From positions 744,001 to 808,000 of the forward strand of contig CP026511.1 in assembly GCA_004010935.1 (NCBI GenBank): 64,000 bases of DNA, read 5' to 3'. Within the stretch, counting starts at the first letter, position 1; every line of letters begins with the position of its first letter. This document shows, piece by piece, positions 18,559 to 28,061 of this stretch. This DNA comes from Pseudomonadaceae bacterium SI-3. GTDB taxonomy: Bacteria; Pseudomonadota; Gammaproteobacteria; Pseudomonadales; Pseudomonadaceae. The notes below the pieces were generated by a model. It was not told where the DNA came from and ran no database searches. It saw only the letters and a program-made list of their open reading frames with translations. Made by a program: the position numbers and the translations under genes.

Positions 18559-18582
18559 CAAAAACGGAGCCTTTCGGCTCCG
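18559..18582 (-). terminator. Rho-independent terminator of ettA
   Basis: Minus-strand stem CGGAGCC/GGCTCCG (18565-18571 with 18576-18582) with a 4-nt loop, followed by TTTTTG. It lies 10 nt after the ettA stop codon. Confidence 0.85.
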
Positions 18583-18591
18583 CGGTTGATG

Positions 18592-20259
18592 CTACTGGGC
18601 AAGCTTCTTGTATTTCACCCGATGCGGCTGGGAGGCTGCGTCGCCGAGGCGCTTCTTGCGATCGGCTTCGTACTCGGTGTAGTTGCCCTCGAAGAATACG
18701 ATGCTGCCGTCATCCTCATAGGAAAGGATGTGTGTGGCGACGCGGTCGAGGAACCAGCGATCGTGGGAGATCACGATGGCGGCGCCGGGGAAATCCAGCA
18801 GCGCTTCTTCGAGTGAACGCAAGGTTTCCACGTCGAGGTCGTTGGAGGGTTCGTCGAGTAGCAGTACGTTGGCGCCTTCTTTCAGCGTCAGCGCCAGGTG
18901 CAAGCGACCGCGCTCACCGCCGGAGAGATCCTTGACGAACTTCTGCTGGTCACCGCCCTTGAAGTTGAAACGCCCCACGTAGGTGCGTGACGGAACTTCG
19001 TAGTTGCCGATACGGATCATGTCGGCGCCGTCAGACACTGCTTCCCATACGGATTTGCTGCCGTCCAGGTCATCGCGGCTCTGATCGACACAGGCGACCT
19101 GCACGGTATCGCCGATCTCGATGCTGCCCGAATCCGGCTGCTCCTTGCCCATGATCATGCGGAACAGCGTCGACTTGCCCGCACCGTTGCCGCCAATCAC
19201 GCCAACAATGGCGCCCTTGGGCATGCTGAAGGAAAGGTCGTCGATCAGTACGCGGTCGCCGTAACCCTTGGTCACATTGTGGAAGTCGATGACCTTGTCA
19301 CCCAGGCGCGCGCCGGCCGGAATGTAGATTTCGTTGGTTTCGCTGCGCTTCTGGAATTCCTGCGACTGCATTTCCTCGAAGCGCTGCAAGCGTGCCTTGG
19401 ACTTGGATTGGCGGGCCTTGGCGCCTTTGCGCACCCACTCCAGTTCTTCCTTCATGGCCTTTTCATGGGCCGACTGCTGCTTGGATTCCTGCGCCAGGCG
19501 GTTGGATTTGGCTTCCAGCCAGCCGGAGTAGTTGCCCTCGTAGGGGATGCCCTGGCCGCGGTCGAGTTCGAGGATCCAGCCGGCGACGTTGTCCAGGAAG
19601 TAGCGATCGTGGGTGATCGCGACGACGGTGCCGGTGAAGTCATGGAGGAAGTGCTCCAGCCAGGCCACTGAATCGGCGTCCAGGTGGTTGGTTGGTTCGT
19701 CCAGCAGCAGCATGTCGGGTGCTGAGAGCAACAGACGGCACAGCGCCACGCGGCGCTTTTCACCGCCGGACAGGTGCTCGACCTTGGCGTCCCATGGCGG
19801 CAGGCGCAGGGCGTCGGCGGCGACTTCCAGCTGGCGCTCGAGGTTGTGACCGTCGCTGGCCTGCAGAATCGCTTCGAGCTTGGCTTGCTCGGCAGCCAGC
19901 TTGTCGAAATCGGCATCCGGCTCAGCGTAGGCGGCGTAGACTTCGTCCAGGCGCGCCTGGGCATCCTTGATGCTGCTGACGGCTTCTTCCACGACTTCGC
20001 GAACCGTCTTGTTCGGGTCGAGCTCCGGCTCCTGCGGCAGGTAGCCGACATTCAGCTCAGGCATCGCCCGCGCTTCGCCGTCGAACTCTTTATCGACCCC
20101 AGCCATGATCTTCAGCAGGGTGGACTTGCCCGAACCGTTGAGACCCAGCACACCGATCTTGGCGCCGGGAAAGAAGGACAAGGAAATGTTCTTGAGGATT
20201 TCACGCTTCGGTGGAACGACTTTGCCAAGCCGATGCATGGTGTAGACGTATTGAGCCAT
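18592..20259 (-). CDS. ettA: Energy-dependent translational throttle protein EttA (ABC-F)
   Basis: 555 residues, identical in length to E. coli EttA. Two ABC ATPase domains: Walker A GLNGSGKST and GGNGAGKST, signatures LSGGEKRR and LSGGERGR, Walker B LLLDEPTNHLD and LLLDEPSNDLD, with the charged ABC-F linker between (about 240-320). No membrane segment. It binds the ribosomal E site and gates the first elongation step according to ATP/ADP. The start MAQYVYTMHRLGKVVPPK is the family start; the frame upstream is not conserved. Terminator at its 3' end. Confidence 0.95.
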   Translation of the reverse strand: MAQYVYTMHRLGKVVPPKREILKNISLSFFPGAKIGVLGLNGSGKSTLLKIMAGVDKEFDGEARAMPELNVGYLPQEPELDPNKTVREVVEEAVSSIKDAQARLDEVYAAYAEPDADFDKLAAEQAKLEAILQASDGHNLERQLEVAADALRLPPWDAKVEHLSGGEKRRVALCRLLLSAPDMLLLDEPTNHLDADSVAWLEHFLHDFTGTVVAITHDRYFLDNVAGWILELDRGQGIPYEGNYSGWLEAKSNRLAQESKQQSAHEKAMKEELEWVRKGAKARQSKSKARLQRFEEMQSQEFQKRSETNEIYIPAGARLGDKVIDFHNVTKGYGDRVLIDDLSFSMPKGAIVGVIGGNGAGKSTLFRMIMGKEQPDSGSIEIGDTVQVACVDQSRDDLDGSKSVWEAVSDGADMIRIGNYEVPSRTYVGRFNFKGGDQQKFVKDLSGGERGRLHLALTLKEGANVLLLDEPSNDLDVETLRSLEEALLDFPGAAIVISHDRWFLDRVATHILSYEDDGSIVFFEGNYTEYEADRKKRLGDAASQPHRVKYKKLAQ

Positions 20260-20435
20260 GGAGACGAGTGCCCGTGACGAGGAAAAAATGAGGCGAATCC
20301 CGCCGCTGTGGGCGGGTCGAACCGAACTCGCAAAGCTACCGGAATGCATCTGGCAGGGCAAACTGGGTTGCTGACTCGATGCTGGCGCTTTGATGGCTCT
20401 CAGGGCATCCTTGACGCCGTTCGGGCGTTGGTCCG

Positions 20436-23400
20436 ATGCCGCGCTCGCCGCAACGCCACAAAGGACTTAATCGTTTGATCGATCAACATCCTTCCCCATC
20501 AGTGTCAGCCCGCCTCGACAGGCTTGTCCGCAGGATTGCTGTCACCTGTGCGCGCTTTCTTGTGCCGCTTCGCCTGCGCGCTCGTTGGCAACTGTTGCGC
20601 TATTCGGCGACGGCGCTCGGGGCGATCGAAGAGCGGATTCTGATCAGCGACTTCAGTGGCCGTCTGCAATTTCTCAACAACCAGGCCGAGGCAATGTTCG
20701 GCCTGAGTAGCCGCGAGGCTCCACGTTATCGTCTGCAGGAGCTGCTGCCGAATCTGGATCCCCTGGCGTTCGACGCGGCCAATTCGACGGTTGATCTGTG
20801 CCTTGAGGCCGTGCGACTGCTTCAGGAGGGGGAGAGCCGTCTCTTTTCGATCACGCGGCGGGCTTTGCACCTGGCGGGTGAGCTGGAGCCGTCTGGTTTT
20901 GTCTGGGTCATGCGCGATATCACGCGTGAGCGGTCGGCGCAGGCGGCACTGGTTGAGCGTGAACGGTTCTGGTCGGAGGTGCTGCGCGCAGTGCCGGACA
21001 CCCTTTATGTCCAGGATCTGGAGGCCGGCAAGCTGCTGTTCAGCAACAGCAACCTGGCCGCGCGGCTGGGCTACAGCGAAGAAGAGCGCGGCGACGACAG
21101 CAACCTGTTCTGGCGACGCATCAGCCACCCGGACGATCAAGAGTACATCTGGCGGCTGCTGGCCCTTCGCGGTTCGATGATTGACGGCGTCGTGCAGGAG
21201 TCGTTACTGCGCTGGCGCCACCGTGACGGCAAATGGCATTGGTTCTGCGTGACTGAACAGGTCCTGACGCGCAATGAGCAGGGGAAGGTGCAGCGCTTGA
21301 TTGGCGTGGCCCGGGATGTCACTGCGAACATGGAACACAGCCATTCCCTGCGTGATAGCGAACGTCGCTACCGGATGCTCGCCGGTAGCCTGCGCGATGT
21401 GGTCTTCACCACCGACAGTTCGCTGCGCATCGACTACATCAGCCCTTCGGTGCAGACCGTGCTTGGCTACAGCCCGGAGTGGGCGGCGCAGCATGGCCTG
21501 GATCGAGTGGTGGCCAAACCGCGCCAGGCGGCGCGCTTCTATGACCTGATGAGGCGGGTGCGCGATGCTTCGGTCAGCCCGGTTGAACTGGCTAAGCTGG
21601 GGCAGACCTTGCAGGCGCAAACCCTGTATTTCGACTGTCTCGCGGCCGATGGCCGGTCGGTCGCGATCGAGCTGCGGATGATGCTGATCTCCGACGAGAA
21701 CAACCGGTTCGATGGAACCCTGTGCATTGGCCGGGATGTCAGCGAACAGCGCCAAGCCGAGACGGCATTGCGCCGCGCGGCGACCGTATTCGACCATTCC
21801 ACGGCGGCCATCGTTGTCACCGATCCCGCCGGCAAGATCGTCCAGGTCAATGCGGCATTCGTCCGGATCACCGGCTACAGCGTCGACGAGATCAGAGGCG
21901 AGCTGCCGATGGTGCTCAGCGCCGACCGTCAGCAGGCCAATCAAATGGACTATGTGCACAGCCAGGTCCTGCAGACCGGCAGCTGGGAAGGGGAGTTCTG
22001 GCTCAAGCGCAAGGGTGGCGAGACTTACCCATGCTGGATCGGCATTACCGCCGTTCGCGACGATGAGAATGAGCTGGTGAGCTATGTCTGCTTTTTCAGC
22101 GACATGAGTGAGCGCAAGGCCAGCGAAAAGCGCATCCACCGGCTGGCCTATTACGACGGGCTGACTCAGCTGCCCAATCGCACGCTGTTTCAGGACCGTC
22201 TGCACAGCAGCCTGCAATTGGCCGCCCGGCGCCGTGGCTGGGTGGTGCTGATGTTTCTCGATCTGGATCGCTTCAAGCCAATCAACGATTCGCTCGGTCA
22301 CGCCGCCGGTGACCGCATGCTCAAGGACGTCGCAGTGCGCCTGGCGTCGTGCGTTGATGAGGACGACACGGTGGCGCGCATGGGCGGCGATGAGTTCACC
22401 TTTCTGTTGCGCCCCGGTGGTGATCGCGACGAGGCGCTGAGCCGGGCAATCCATGTGGCTGAACGGGTCCTGGGCAGTCTCGCCGAACCGTTCGTGCTGT
22501 CTGGCCGAGAGTTCTTTGTCACCGCCAGCATTGGCATTGCCCTGAGCCCACAGGATGGCAACGACATCAGCCAGCTGATGAAAAATGCCGACACCGCGAT
22601 GTATCACGCCAAAGAGCGCGGCAAAAACAATTTCCAGTTCTACCAGGCCGAGATGAATGCCAGCGCACTGGAGCGTCTGGAGCTGGAAAGCGATCTGCGC
22701 CACGCCCTCGAACAGCAACAGTTCGTGCTGCACTACCAGCCGCAATACCTCGCCGACGGCCATACGCTGACCGGTGTCGAGGCATTGCTGCGCTGGCAGC
22801 ACCCGTCCCGTGGTCTGGTGCCGCCCGGCGAGTTCATTCCGGCGCTGGAGGAATTGGGGCTGATTGTCGAGGTAGGCGACTGGGTCATCGGCGAAGCCTG
22901 CCGGCAGATCGGAAACTGGGAGCGGGAGGGCGTGGTGGTGCCGAAGGTTTCGGTGAACCTTTCGGCCCGCCAGTTCGCCGATGGTCAGCTGGGTCAGCGC
23001 ATCGCCGGGATTCTCGCGTTCAGCAAAATTGCACCGAGCCGGCTGGAGCTGGAGCTGACCGAGAGCATCCTGATGCAGGACGTCGGGGGCGCGATGCGCA
23101 TGCTCGATGCGCTCAAGCAGCTCGGCCCCTCGATTGCCATCGACGATTTCGGCACCGGTTACTCTTCGTTGAACTACCTCAAGCAATTCCCCATCGATGT
23201 GCTGAAAATCGACCGCAGTTTCGTCGATGGTCTGCCCGAAGGCGAGCAGGATGGGCAGATAGCCCGAGCGATCATTGCCATGGCGCATAGCCTCAGTCTG
23301 TCGGTGATCGCCGAGGGCGTCGAAACCCAGGCGCAGCTGGACTTCCTTCGCGAGCATGGCTGCGACGAGGTGCAGGGTTTCTATCTCGGCCTGCCGGTGC

Positions 23401-23483
23401 CAGCGGCAAAGTTGAAAGCGTCAATTTCAAACTGCAAGCAGCAGGCCACAGTCGGCCAGCTAGAACCAGGGGCTGCGTTGTAA
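20436..23483 (+). CDS. morA: MorA-like PAS-GGDEF-EAL c-di-GMP regulator
   Basis: Up to 1015 residues. Four PAS-type sensor regions (about 60-165, 185-300, 310-430, 440-565), GGDEF domain (MGGDEF, DLDRFKPINDSLGH) and EAL domain (GVEALLRW, AIDDFGTGYSSLNYL, IAEGVETQ), all catalytic motifs intact, so cyclase and phosphodiesterase activity are both possible. Position directly before glyA identifies it with P. aeruginosa morA (motility and biofilm), but that protein is about 1400 residues; the N-terminal part with clear membrane spans is missing here. A TTG at 20475 with AAGGA upstream is an alternative start. Confidence 0.82.
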   Translation: MPRSPQRHKGLNRLIDQHPSPSVSARLDRLVRRIAVTCARFLVPLRLRARWQLLRYSATALGAIEERILISDFSGRLQFLNNQAEAMFGLSSREAPRYRLQELLPNLDPLAFDAANSTVDLCLEAVRLLQEGESRLFSITRRALHLAGELEPSGFVWVMRDITRERSAQAALVERERFWSEVLRAVPDTLYVQDLEAGKLLFSNSNLAARLGYSEEERGDDSNLFWRRISHPDDQEYIWRLLALRGSMIDGVVQESLLRWRHRDGKWHWFCVTEQVLTRNEQGKVQRLIGVARDVTANMEHSHSLRDSERRYRMLAGSLRDVVFTTDSSLRIDYISPSVQTVLGYSPEWAAQHGLDRVVAKPRQAARFYDLMRRVRDASVSPVELAKLGQTLQAQTLYFDCLAADGRSVAIELRMMLISDENNRFDGTLCIGRDVSEQRQAETALRRAATVFDHSTAAIVVTDPAGKIVQVNAAFVRITGYSVDEIRGELPMVLSADRQQANQMDYVHSQVLQTGSWEGEFWLKRKGGETYPCWIGITAVRDDENELVSYVCFFSDMSERKASEKRIHRLAYYDGLTQLPNRTLFQDRLHSSLQLAARRRGWVVLMFLDLDRFKPINDSLGHAAGDRMLKDVAVRLASCVDEDDTVARMGGDEFTFLLRPGGDRDEALSRAIHVAERVLGSLAEPFVLSGREFFVTASIGIALSPQDGNDISQLMKNADTAMYHAKERGKNNFQFYQAEMNASALERLELESDLRHALEQQQFVLHYQPQYLADGHTLTGVEALLRWQHPSRGLVPPGEFIPALEELGLIVEVGDWVIGEACRQIGNWEREGVVVPKVSVNLSARQFADGQLGQRIAGILAFSKIAPSRLELELTESILMQDVGGAMRMLDALKQLGPSIAIDDFGTGYSSLNYLKQFPIDVLKIDRSFVDGLPEGEQDGQIARAIIAMAHSLSLSVIAEGVETQAQLDFLREHGCDEVQGFYLGLPVPAAKLKASISNCKQQATVGQLEPGAAL

Positions 23484-23607
23484 CGGGGCTGCAACCGCTA
23501 GCAGCTTGTCTCATGTTGTAGATGACCACGGCTCATACCCGCGCTCCGGCGGATGAGGTAGAATCCGCGCCTCTTTATTACCGCCAGCTGATTCTCAGGG
23601 GACTGCC

Positions 23608-24861
23608 ATGTTCAGCCGTGATTTGACCCTCGCCCGTTTCGACGCCGATCTCTTCGCTGCCATGGAGCAGGAAGCCAAGCGTCAGGAAGACCACATCGAG
23701 CTGATCGCCTCGGAGAACTACACCAGCCCCGCGGTGATGGAGGCCCAGGGTTCGGTACTGACCAACAAGTACGCAGAAGGCTATCCGGGCAAGCGCTACT
23801 ACGGCGGTTGCGAGTACGTCGATGTGGTCGAGCAGCTGGCCATTGACCGCGCCAAGGAACTGTTCGGCGCCGACTACGCCAACGTCCAGCCGCATGCCGG
23901 CTCCCAGGCCAACAGCGCCGTCTACCTCGCCCTCTTGCAGGCCGGTGACACCATTCTGGGCATGAGCCTGGCCCACGGTGGTCACCTGACGCACGGCGCC
24001 AGCGTGTCCTCCTCCGGCAAGCTGTACAACGCCGTGCAGTACGGCATCAACGACCAGGGCCTGATCGACTATGACGAAGTCGAGCGCCTAGCCCTCGAGC
24101 ACAAGCCGAAGATGGTTGTCGCTGGTTTCTCTGCCTACTCGCAGAAACTGGATTTCGCCCGTTTCCGCGAGATCGCCGACAAGGTCGGTGCCTACCTGTT
24201 CGTCGACATGGCCCACGTAGCTGGTCTGGTTGCTGCTGGTGTCTACCCGAACCCGGTGCCGTTCGCCGACGTAGTGACCACTACTACTCACAAGACCCTG
24301 CGCGGCCCACGCGGTGGTCTGATCCTGGCCCGCGCCAATGCCGAGATCGAGAAGAAGCTGAACTCTGCAGTGTTCCCAGGCGCCCAGGGCGGCCCGCTGG
24401 AGCACGTCATCGCCGCCAAGGCGGTATGCTTCAAGGAAGCGCTGCAACCTGAGTTCAAGACCTACCAGCAGCAGGTTGTGAAGAATGCCCAGGCCATGGC
24501 CGAGGTGTTCATTCAGCGCGGCTTCGACGTGGTTTCTGGTGGTACCCAGAATCACCTGTTCCTGCTCAGCCTGATCAAGCAGGACATCACCGGTAAGGAC
24601 GCGGATGCTGCGCTGGGCAACGCGCACATCACCGTGAACAAGAACAGCGTACCGAACGACCCGCGTTCGCCGTTCGTGACCTCCGGCCTGCGCATCGGTA
24701 CTCCGGCCGTCACCACCCGCGGTTTCGGCGAAACCGAGTGCCGCGATCTGGCTGGCTGGATCTGCGACATCCTCGACCACATGGGCGATGAGTCGGTAAT
24801 CGAAGCAGTTCGTGCCAAGGTCGAGGCGGTCTGCGCCAAGTTCCCGGTCTACGGTCAGTAA
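23608..24861 (+). CDS. glyA: Serine hydroxymethyltransferase GlyA
   Basis: 417 residues. It interconverts serine plus tetrahydrofolate with glycine plus methylene-tetrahydrofolate using PLP. Motifs: [31 protein letters not shown], and [14 protein letters not shown] with the PLP-binding Lys. The start [12 protein letters not shown] is normal for Pseudomonas. Codon use is strongly biased, as for an abundant enzyme. It stands alone with a terminator; morA-glyA order is conserved with P. aeruginosa. Confidence 0.96.
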   Translation: MFSRDLTLARFDADLFAAMEQEAKRQEDHIELIASENYTSPAVMEAQGSVLTNKYAEGYPGKRYYGGCEYVDVVEQLAIDRAKELFGADYANVQPHAGSQANSAVYLALLQAGDTILGMSLAHGGHLTHGASVSSSGKLYNAVQYGINDQGLIDYDEVERLALEHKPKMVVAGFSAYSQKLDFARFREIADKVGAYLFVDMAHVAGLVAAGVYPNPVPFADVVTTTTHKTLRGPRGGLILARANAEIEKKLNSAVFPGAQGGPLEHVIAAKAVCFKEALQPEFKTYQQQVVKNAQAMAEVFIQRGFDVVSGGTQNHLFLLSLIKQDITGKDADAALGNAHITVNKNSVPNDPRSPFVTSGLRIGTPAVTTRGFGETECRDLAGWICDILDHMGDESVIEAVRAKVEAVCAKFPVYGQ

Positions 24862-24882
24862 GACGCTTCATGCAGTAACGAA

Positions 24883-24909
24883 AGCCCGGCCCTGTGCCGG
24901 GCTTTTTCG
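24883..24909 (+). terminator. Rho-independent terminator of glyA
   Basis: Stem AGCCCGGC/GCCGGGCT (24883-24890 with 24896-24903), 5-nt loop, then TTTTCG. It lies 22 nt after the glyA stop. Confidence 0.9.
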
Positions 24910-25035
24910 TTTCAGTGAGGAATCGCCCGCGTCACGGCGCGTCAAGGCTAAGTGCCATCTGGTACTGTGCCTGCCGCGCCGCCTGGGTTAAGTTTCACTC
25001 ACGTTTTGCCAGATTTAGGTCATCGGAGAGGCTCG

Positions 25036-26388
25036 ATGCAGCTCAAGCACAAGATTGCCGCGCTCAGCATCCTGCCCCTGCTATTGGCTGTGGCGGTGGT
25101 CTGCGCGCTGGTGCTGTTCCAGAACCAGCGGCTCGGCGAGCAGCAGGCGAAGCTGATCGAAAGCAGCATCCTGGCGAGCAAGCAGGCCGAGCTGAAGAAC
25201 TACGTCGAGATGGCCTTGAGCACCATCGCGCCGTTCTATGGCAGCGGTCTGAACGATGAGGAGACCAAACAGAAGGTGCTCGCTGCTTTGGGGCGCTTCA
25301 GTTTCGGCAGCGATGGCTACTTCTTCGTCTACGATCGCAGCGGGCGCAACCTGATGCATCCGCGCCAGAGCGAGCTGGTCGGCAAGGATCTGTGGAACAT
25401 GACCGATCCTAACGGTTTGCCAGTGATCCAGGCGTTGATGCGCAGTGCCGAGACAGGTACCGGATTCCAGCGCTACGCCTGGCAGAAGCCGTCGACCGGA
25501 CAGTTCGCCGCGAAGCTGGCCTATGTAGTGATGCTGGAGCGTTGGGGTTGGATGCTGGGCACCGGCATCTATCTCGAGGACGTAGATGAGGCGATTCTGC
25601 AGGTGCGCGAAGAGGTCGCCAGTGGCATCTACACCACCATGCTGGCCATCGCCGGCGTCGCGCTCGTCGCGGTGTTGCTGGTCTTCGCCAGTGGCCTGAC
25701 GCTCAATGTCAGCGAACGACGACTGGCCGACCGCAAGCTGCAGTTACTGACCCAGCGCATTGTCAGCTTGCAGGAAGAAGAGCGTTCTCGTGTTTCTCGC
25801 GAACTGCATGACGGCATCAGTCAGCTACTGGTGTCGATCAAGTTCCAGTTTGAACTGGCCAGTCACGAGCTCGCCAGCGGCAATCCCAATGCGCTGGCAA
25901 CTCTGGATCGCGGTACCGAGCGGCTGGCGGGGGCGATTGGCGAGGTGCGGCGCATCTCCCATGATCTGCATCCATCGCTGCTCGACACGCTGGGCCTGTC
26001 GGCGGCTGTTGGCCAGCTTGTGGCCGAGTTCGAACAGCGCAGCGGGCTGAAAATGCTATACAGCAACGACCTCGGTGAGAACGATCCTGACGATTCGGTG
26101 GCAGTTGCGCTGTTCCGGGTGTTGCAGGAAGCGCTAGCCAATATCGAGCGTCACGCTGCAGCGCAGTCGGTGCACATCAATCTGGACGGCGACGACGCGT
26201 CGGTGCGCCTGCGGGTGAGGGACGACGGAGTCGGCTTCAATCCGCGCCATCTCGACAGCATCAAGGGCGGCGGCATCGGTCTGCGTAACATCCGCGAACG
26301 GGTGGAACACTTCGGTGGTCGTTTCAGCCTGCTATCTGAATCCGGTGGCACCGAACTGGATGTCACCTTGCCGGCCCGGGCCGGCTGA
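25036..26388 (+). CDS. Cache-domain sensor histidine kinase (NarX/HisKA_3 type)
   Basis: 450 residues. Span 1 about 9-28, periplasmic single-Cache domain (SDGYFFVYDRSGRNLMHPRQSELVGKDLWN region, about 85-180), span 2 about 197-220, then a HisKA_3 dimerisation helix with phospho-acceptor His in SRELHDGISQLL and a HATPase domain (DDGVGFNP, GGGIGLRNIRERV). Single-Cache kinases of this type often sense small carboxylic acids. GGAGAGG precedes the ATG by 5 nt. The response regulator gene follows 34 nt on; together they form a two-component pair. I cannot name the ligand. Confidence 0.88.
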   Translation: MQLKHKIAALSILPLLLAVAVVCALVLFQNQRLGEQQAKLIESSILASKQAELKNYVEMALSTIAPFYGSGLNDEETKQKVLAALGRFSFGSDGYFFVYDRSGRNLMHPRQSELVGKDLWNMTDPNGLPVIQALMRSAETGTGFQRYAWQKPSTGQFAAKLAYVVMLERWGWMLGTGIYLEDVDEAILQVREEVASGIYTTMLAIAGVALVAVLLVFASGLTLNVSERRLADRKLQLLTQRIVSLQEEERSRVSRELHDGISQLLVSIKFQFELASHELASGNPNALATLDRGTERLAGAIGEVRRISHDLHPSLLDTLGLSAAVGQLVAEFEQRSGLKMLYSNDLGENDPDDSVAVALFRVLQEALANIERHAAAQSVHINLDGDDASVRLRVRDDGVGFNPRHLDSIKGGGIGLRNIRERVEHFGGRFSLLSESGGTELDVTLPARAG

Positions 26389-26422
26389 ACTGTCGAACAT
26401 TGAATAATAAGAGGCTCGCTCG

Positions 26423-27061
26423 ATGAACCCGCAAGCGTGTATCAAGGTGGCTTTGATCGACGACCATGCTTTGGTTCGGGACGGCATCCGCGCCTTGCTG
26501 ATGGCCGTGCCCGAATTGGACGTGGTCGGCGAAGCTGGCAGCGGCGCCGAGGCGCTTGAGCTGCTGGGTCGTGTCACGGCCGATGTCGTGTTGATGGACA
26601 TCGGGCTGAAGGATGTAAACGGTCTTGAACTGACGCAATCACTGCGCCAGCAGTTTCCCGGCTTGCGCGTGCTGATTCTGAGCATGTACGACAATCAGGA
26701 ATACGTGAACACTTCAGTCAAGGTCGGCGCCAGCGGCTATGTACTGAAAGATGCGCCCTCACGGGAAATCATTGTCGCGATCCAAGCGATTGCCGCCGGA
26801 GGCACCTATTACAGCGAGGGTATCGCCGAGAAGCTGGCCAGCCGGAGCGCCGAGGAGCGCGAGCTCACGCCTCGTGAGCGTGAAGTGCTGCTGATGCTGG
26901 CCCAAGGGCATAACAACAAGACCATGGCGCGTACCCTGCAAATCAGCGTACGGACGGTCGAAACGCATCGCCTGAGCATTCGCCGCAAGCTGGATATCGA
27001 CCGCCCGGCGGATCTGATGAAGCATGCAATGGTGCATGGCTGGCTCCCAGGGCAGCATTAA
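26423..27061 (+). CDS. NarL/FixJ-family response regulator
   Basis: 212 residues. Receiver domain with acidic pocket (ALIDDH), phospho-acceptor Asp in DVVLMDIGL, and Lys in GYVLKDA; C-terminal LuxR-type helix-turn-helix (ELTPREREVLLMLAQGHNNKTMARTLQISVRTVETHRLSI). Partner of the upstream kinase. Target genes are not evident in the window. Confidence 0.9.
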   Translation: MNPQACIKVALIDDHALVRDGIRALLMAVPELDVVGEAGSGAEALELLGRVTADVVLMDIGLKDVNGLELTQSLRQQFPGLRVLILSMYDNQEYVNTSVKVGASGYVLKDAPSREIIVAIQAIAAGGTYYSEGIAEKLASRSAEERELTPREREVLLMLAQGHNNKTMARTLQISVRTVETHRLSIRRKLDIDRPADLMKHAMVHGWLPGQH

Positions 27062-27161
27062 CTTGGCAACTGTCAGCGCCGCCGGGACGCGCTACTAAAA
27101 GCAGGCGGCGTTACGCGGTGGCTTCTGTAGGATAGGCGCATCCAATACATCGGGACGCGCC

Positions 27162-27623
27162 ATGAGCCACGCCTCTGTCAGAATGATTCCGCCTCCACCC
27201 CTGGTCTATCTGGCCTTCATGGGTGGTGCATGGGGGGCGTCGAAATGGGTGCCTCTCGACCTGCCTGAACACGAACTGGTGTTTTATGCCGGCTGGGTAT
27301 CGATAGCGGTCGGCATCGTGCTGATGCTCTGGTCGGCGCTGGAAATGCATCGTTATCGCACCACTATCAACCCCTACGGCAAGCCGAGCAGTCTGTTGCA
27401 GAGCGGGCCGTTTCGTTTCTCGCGCAACCCGATTTATCTCGCCGACACCTTCATCTATTGCGGTGTTGGGCTGTTGCTCAACAGTGTCTGGCCGTGGTTG
27501 CTATTGCCCTTGTTGGTCGTTTGCATGCAACGCACCGTGATCGTTCACGAAGAGCACCTGCTGATGCGGCTGTTTGGTGACGACTATCGAATCTACCGAC
27601 GGCGTGTCCGGCGGTGGCTCTGA
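27162..27623 (+). CDS. Isoprenylcysteine carboxyl methyltransferase-family membrane protein
   Basis: 153 residues with four hydrophobic segments. The C-terminal FSRNPIYLADTFIYCG followed by EEHLLMRLFGDDYRIYRRRVRRW is the SAM-binding core of the ICMT/PEMT superfamily (RNPxY and Ex2L...F...Y..Y...V.R.). Substrate of the bacterial members is unknown. The ATG at 27162 has a poor ribosome binding site; a second ATG at 27183 is possible. It lies between the two-component pair and mapZ, same strand. Confidence 0.78.
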   Translation: MSHASVRMIPPPPLVYLAFMGGAWGASKWVPLDLPEHELVFYAGWVSIAVGIVLMLWSALEMHRYRTTINPYGKPSSLLQSGPFRFSRNPIYLADTFIYCGVGLLLNSVWPWLLLPLLVVCMQRTVIVHEEHLLMRLFGDDYRIYRRRVRRWL

Positions 27624-27678
27624 GCAGGTGGGTGATGATGTCGCCTATAGTGAGAAATGAAGTTTTCGGGGAGTGGAC

Positions 27679-28053
27679 ATGATGATCGAGACAACCAGCG
27701 ACCGCCGGCGCTTTCAGCGCTTTGAATTCGATGCCGAAACGGAGCTGGTGCAGGGCCAGCGTCGCTGGCCTGTCCAGCTGCACGATCTTTCCCTGAGGGG
27801 CTTGTTGGTGCACCGCCCGGCTGGCTGGGATGCGGATCCCTCCCAGCCGTTCGAAGTCCGCATTCGGCTCTCGGATGACGCCGAGGTGCGTATGGAAGTA
27901 GAGATGACTCGTGGCGACGGTGAGTTGGTCGGGCTGGTCTGCCGGCATATCGATGTCGACTCGATCAGCCACCTACGGCGGTTGGTCGAACTCAACCTGG
28001 GCGACGAAGCGCTGCTCGAACGTGAGCTGGCAGCGCTTGGCGAGCCGCGATAG
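27679..28053 (+). CDS. mapZ: Single-domain PilZ c-di-GMP receptor MapZ
   Basis: 124 residues. The N-terminal RRRFQRFEF (RxxxR) and DLSLRGLLV (DxSxxG) motifs form the c-di-GMP site of PilZ proteins. The C-terminal CRHIDVDSISHLRRLVELNLGD is the MapZ signature. In P. aeruginosa MapZ bound to c-di-GMP inhibits the chemotaxis methyltransferase CheR. ATG 27679 or 27682 could be used; GGGGAG lies upstream of both. It converges on radA with 8 nt between, an order conserved in P. aeruginosa. Confidence 0.92.
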   Translation: MMIETTSDRRRFQRFEFDAETELVQGQRRWPVQLHDLSLRGLLVHRPAGWDADPSQPFEVRIRLSDDAEVRMEVEMTRGDGELVGLVCRHIDVDSISHLRRLVELNLGDEALLERELAALGEPR

Positions 28054-28061
28054 CGCCGGGA

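Noticed and set aside
20474..20486. TTGATCGATCAA resembling an FNR/ANR box
   Set aside because: The half-sites are separated by 2 nt rather than 4, and it lies within the start region of the morA-like gene.
21204..23357. Long open frame on the minus strand opposite morA (over 700 codons)
   Set aside because: It mirrors the real gene codon positions, as is common in high-GC DNA, and has no domain motif or ribosome binding site. Similar shadows lie opposite paoB/paoC (7490-8773), ileS (51864-53345), the Lon-like gene (39662-40777) and mocA (5150-6244).
25036..27061. Naming the Cache kinase/NarL regulator pair after a known system (e.g. ErcS/ErdR)
   Set aside because: The family is clear but nothing in the sequence or context ties it to a specific named system.
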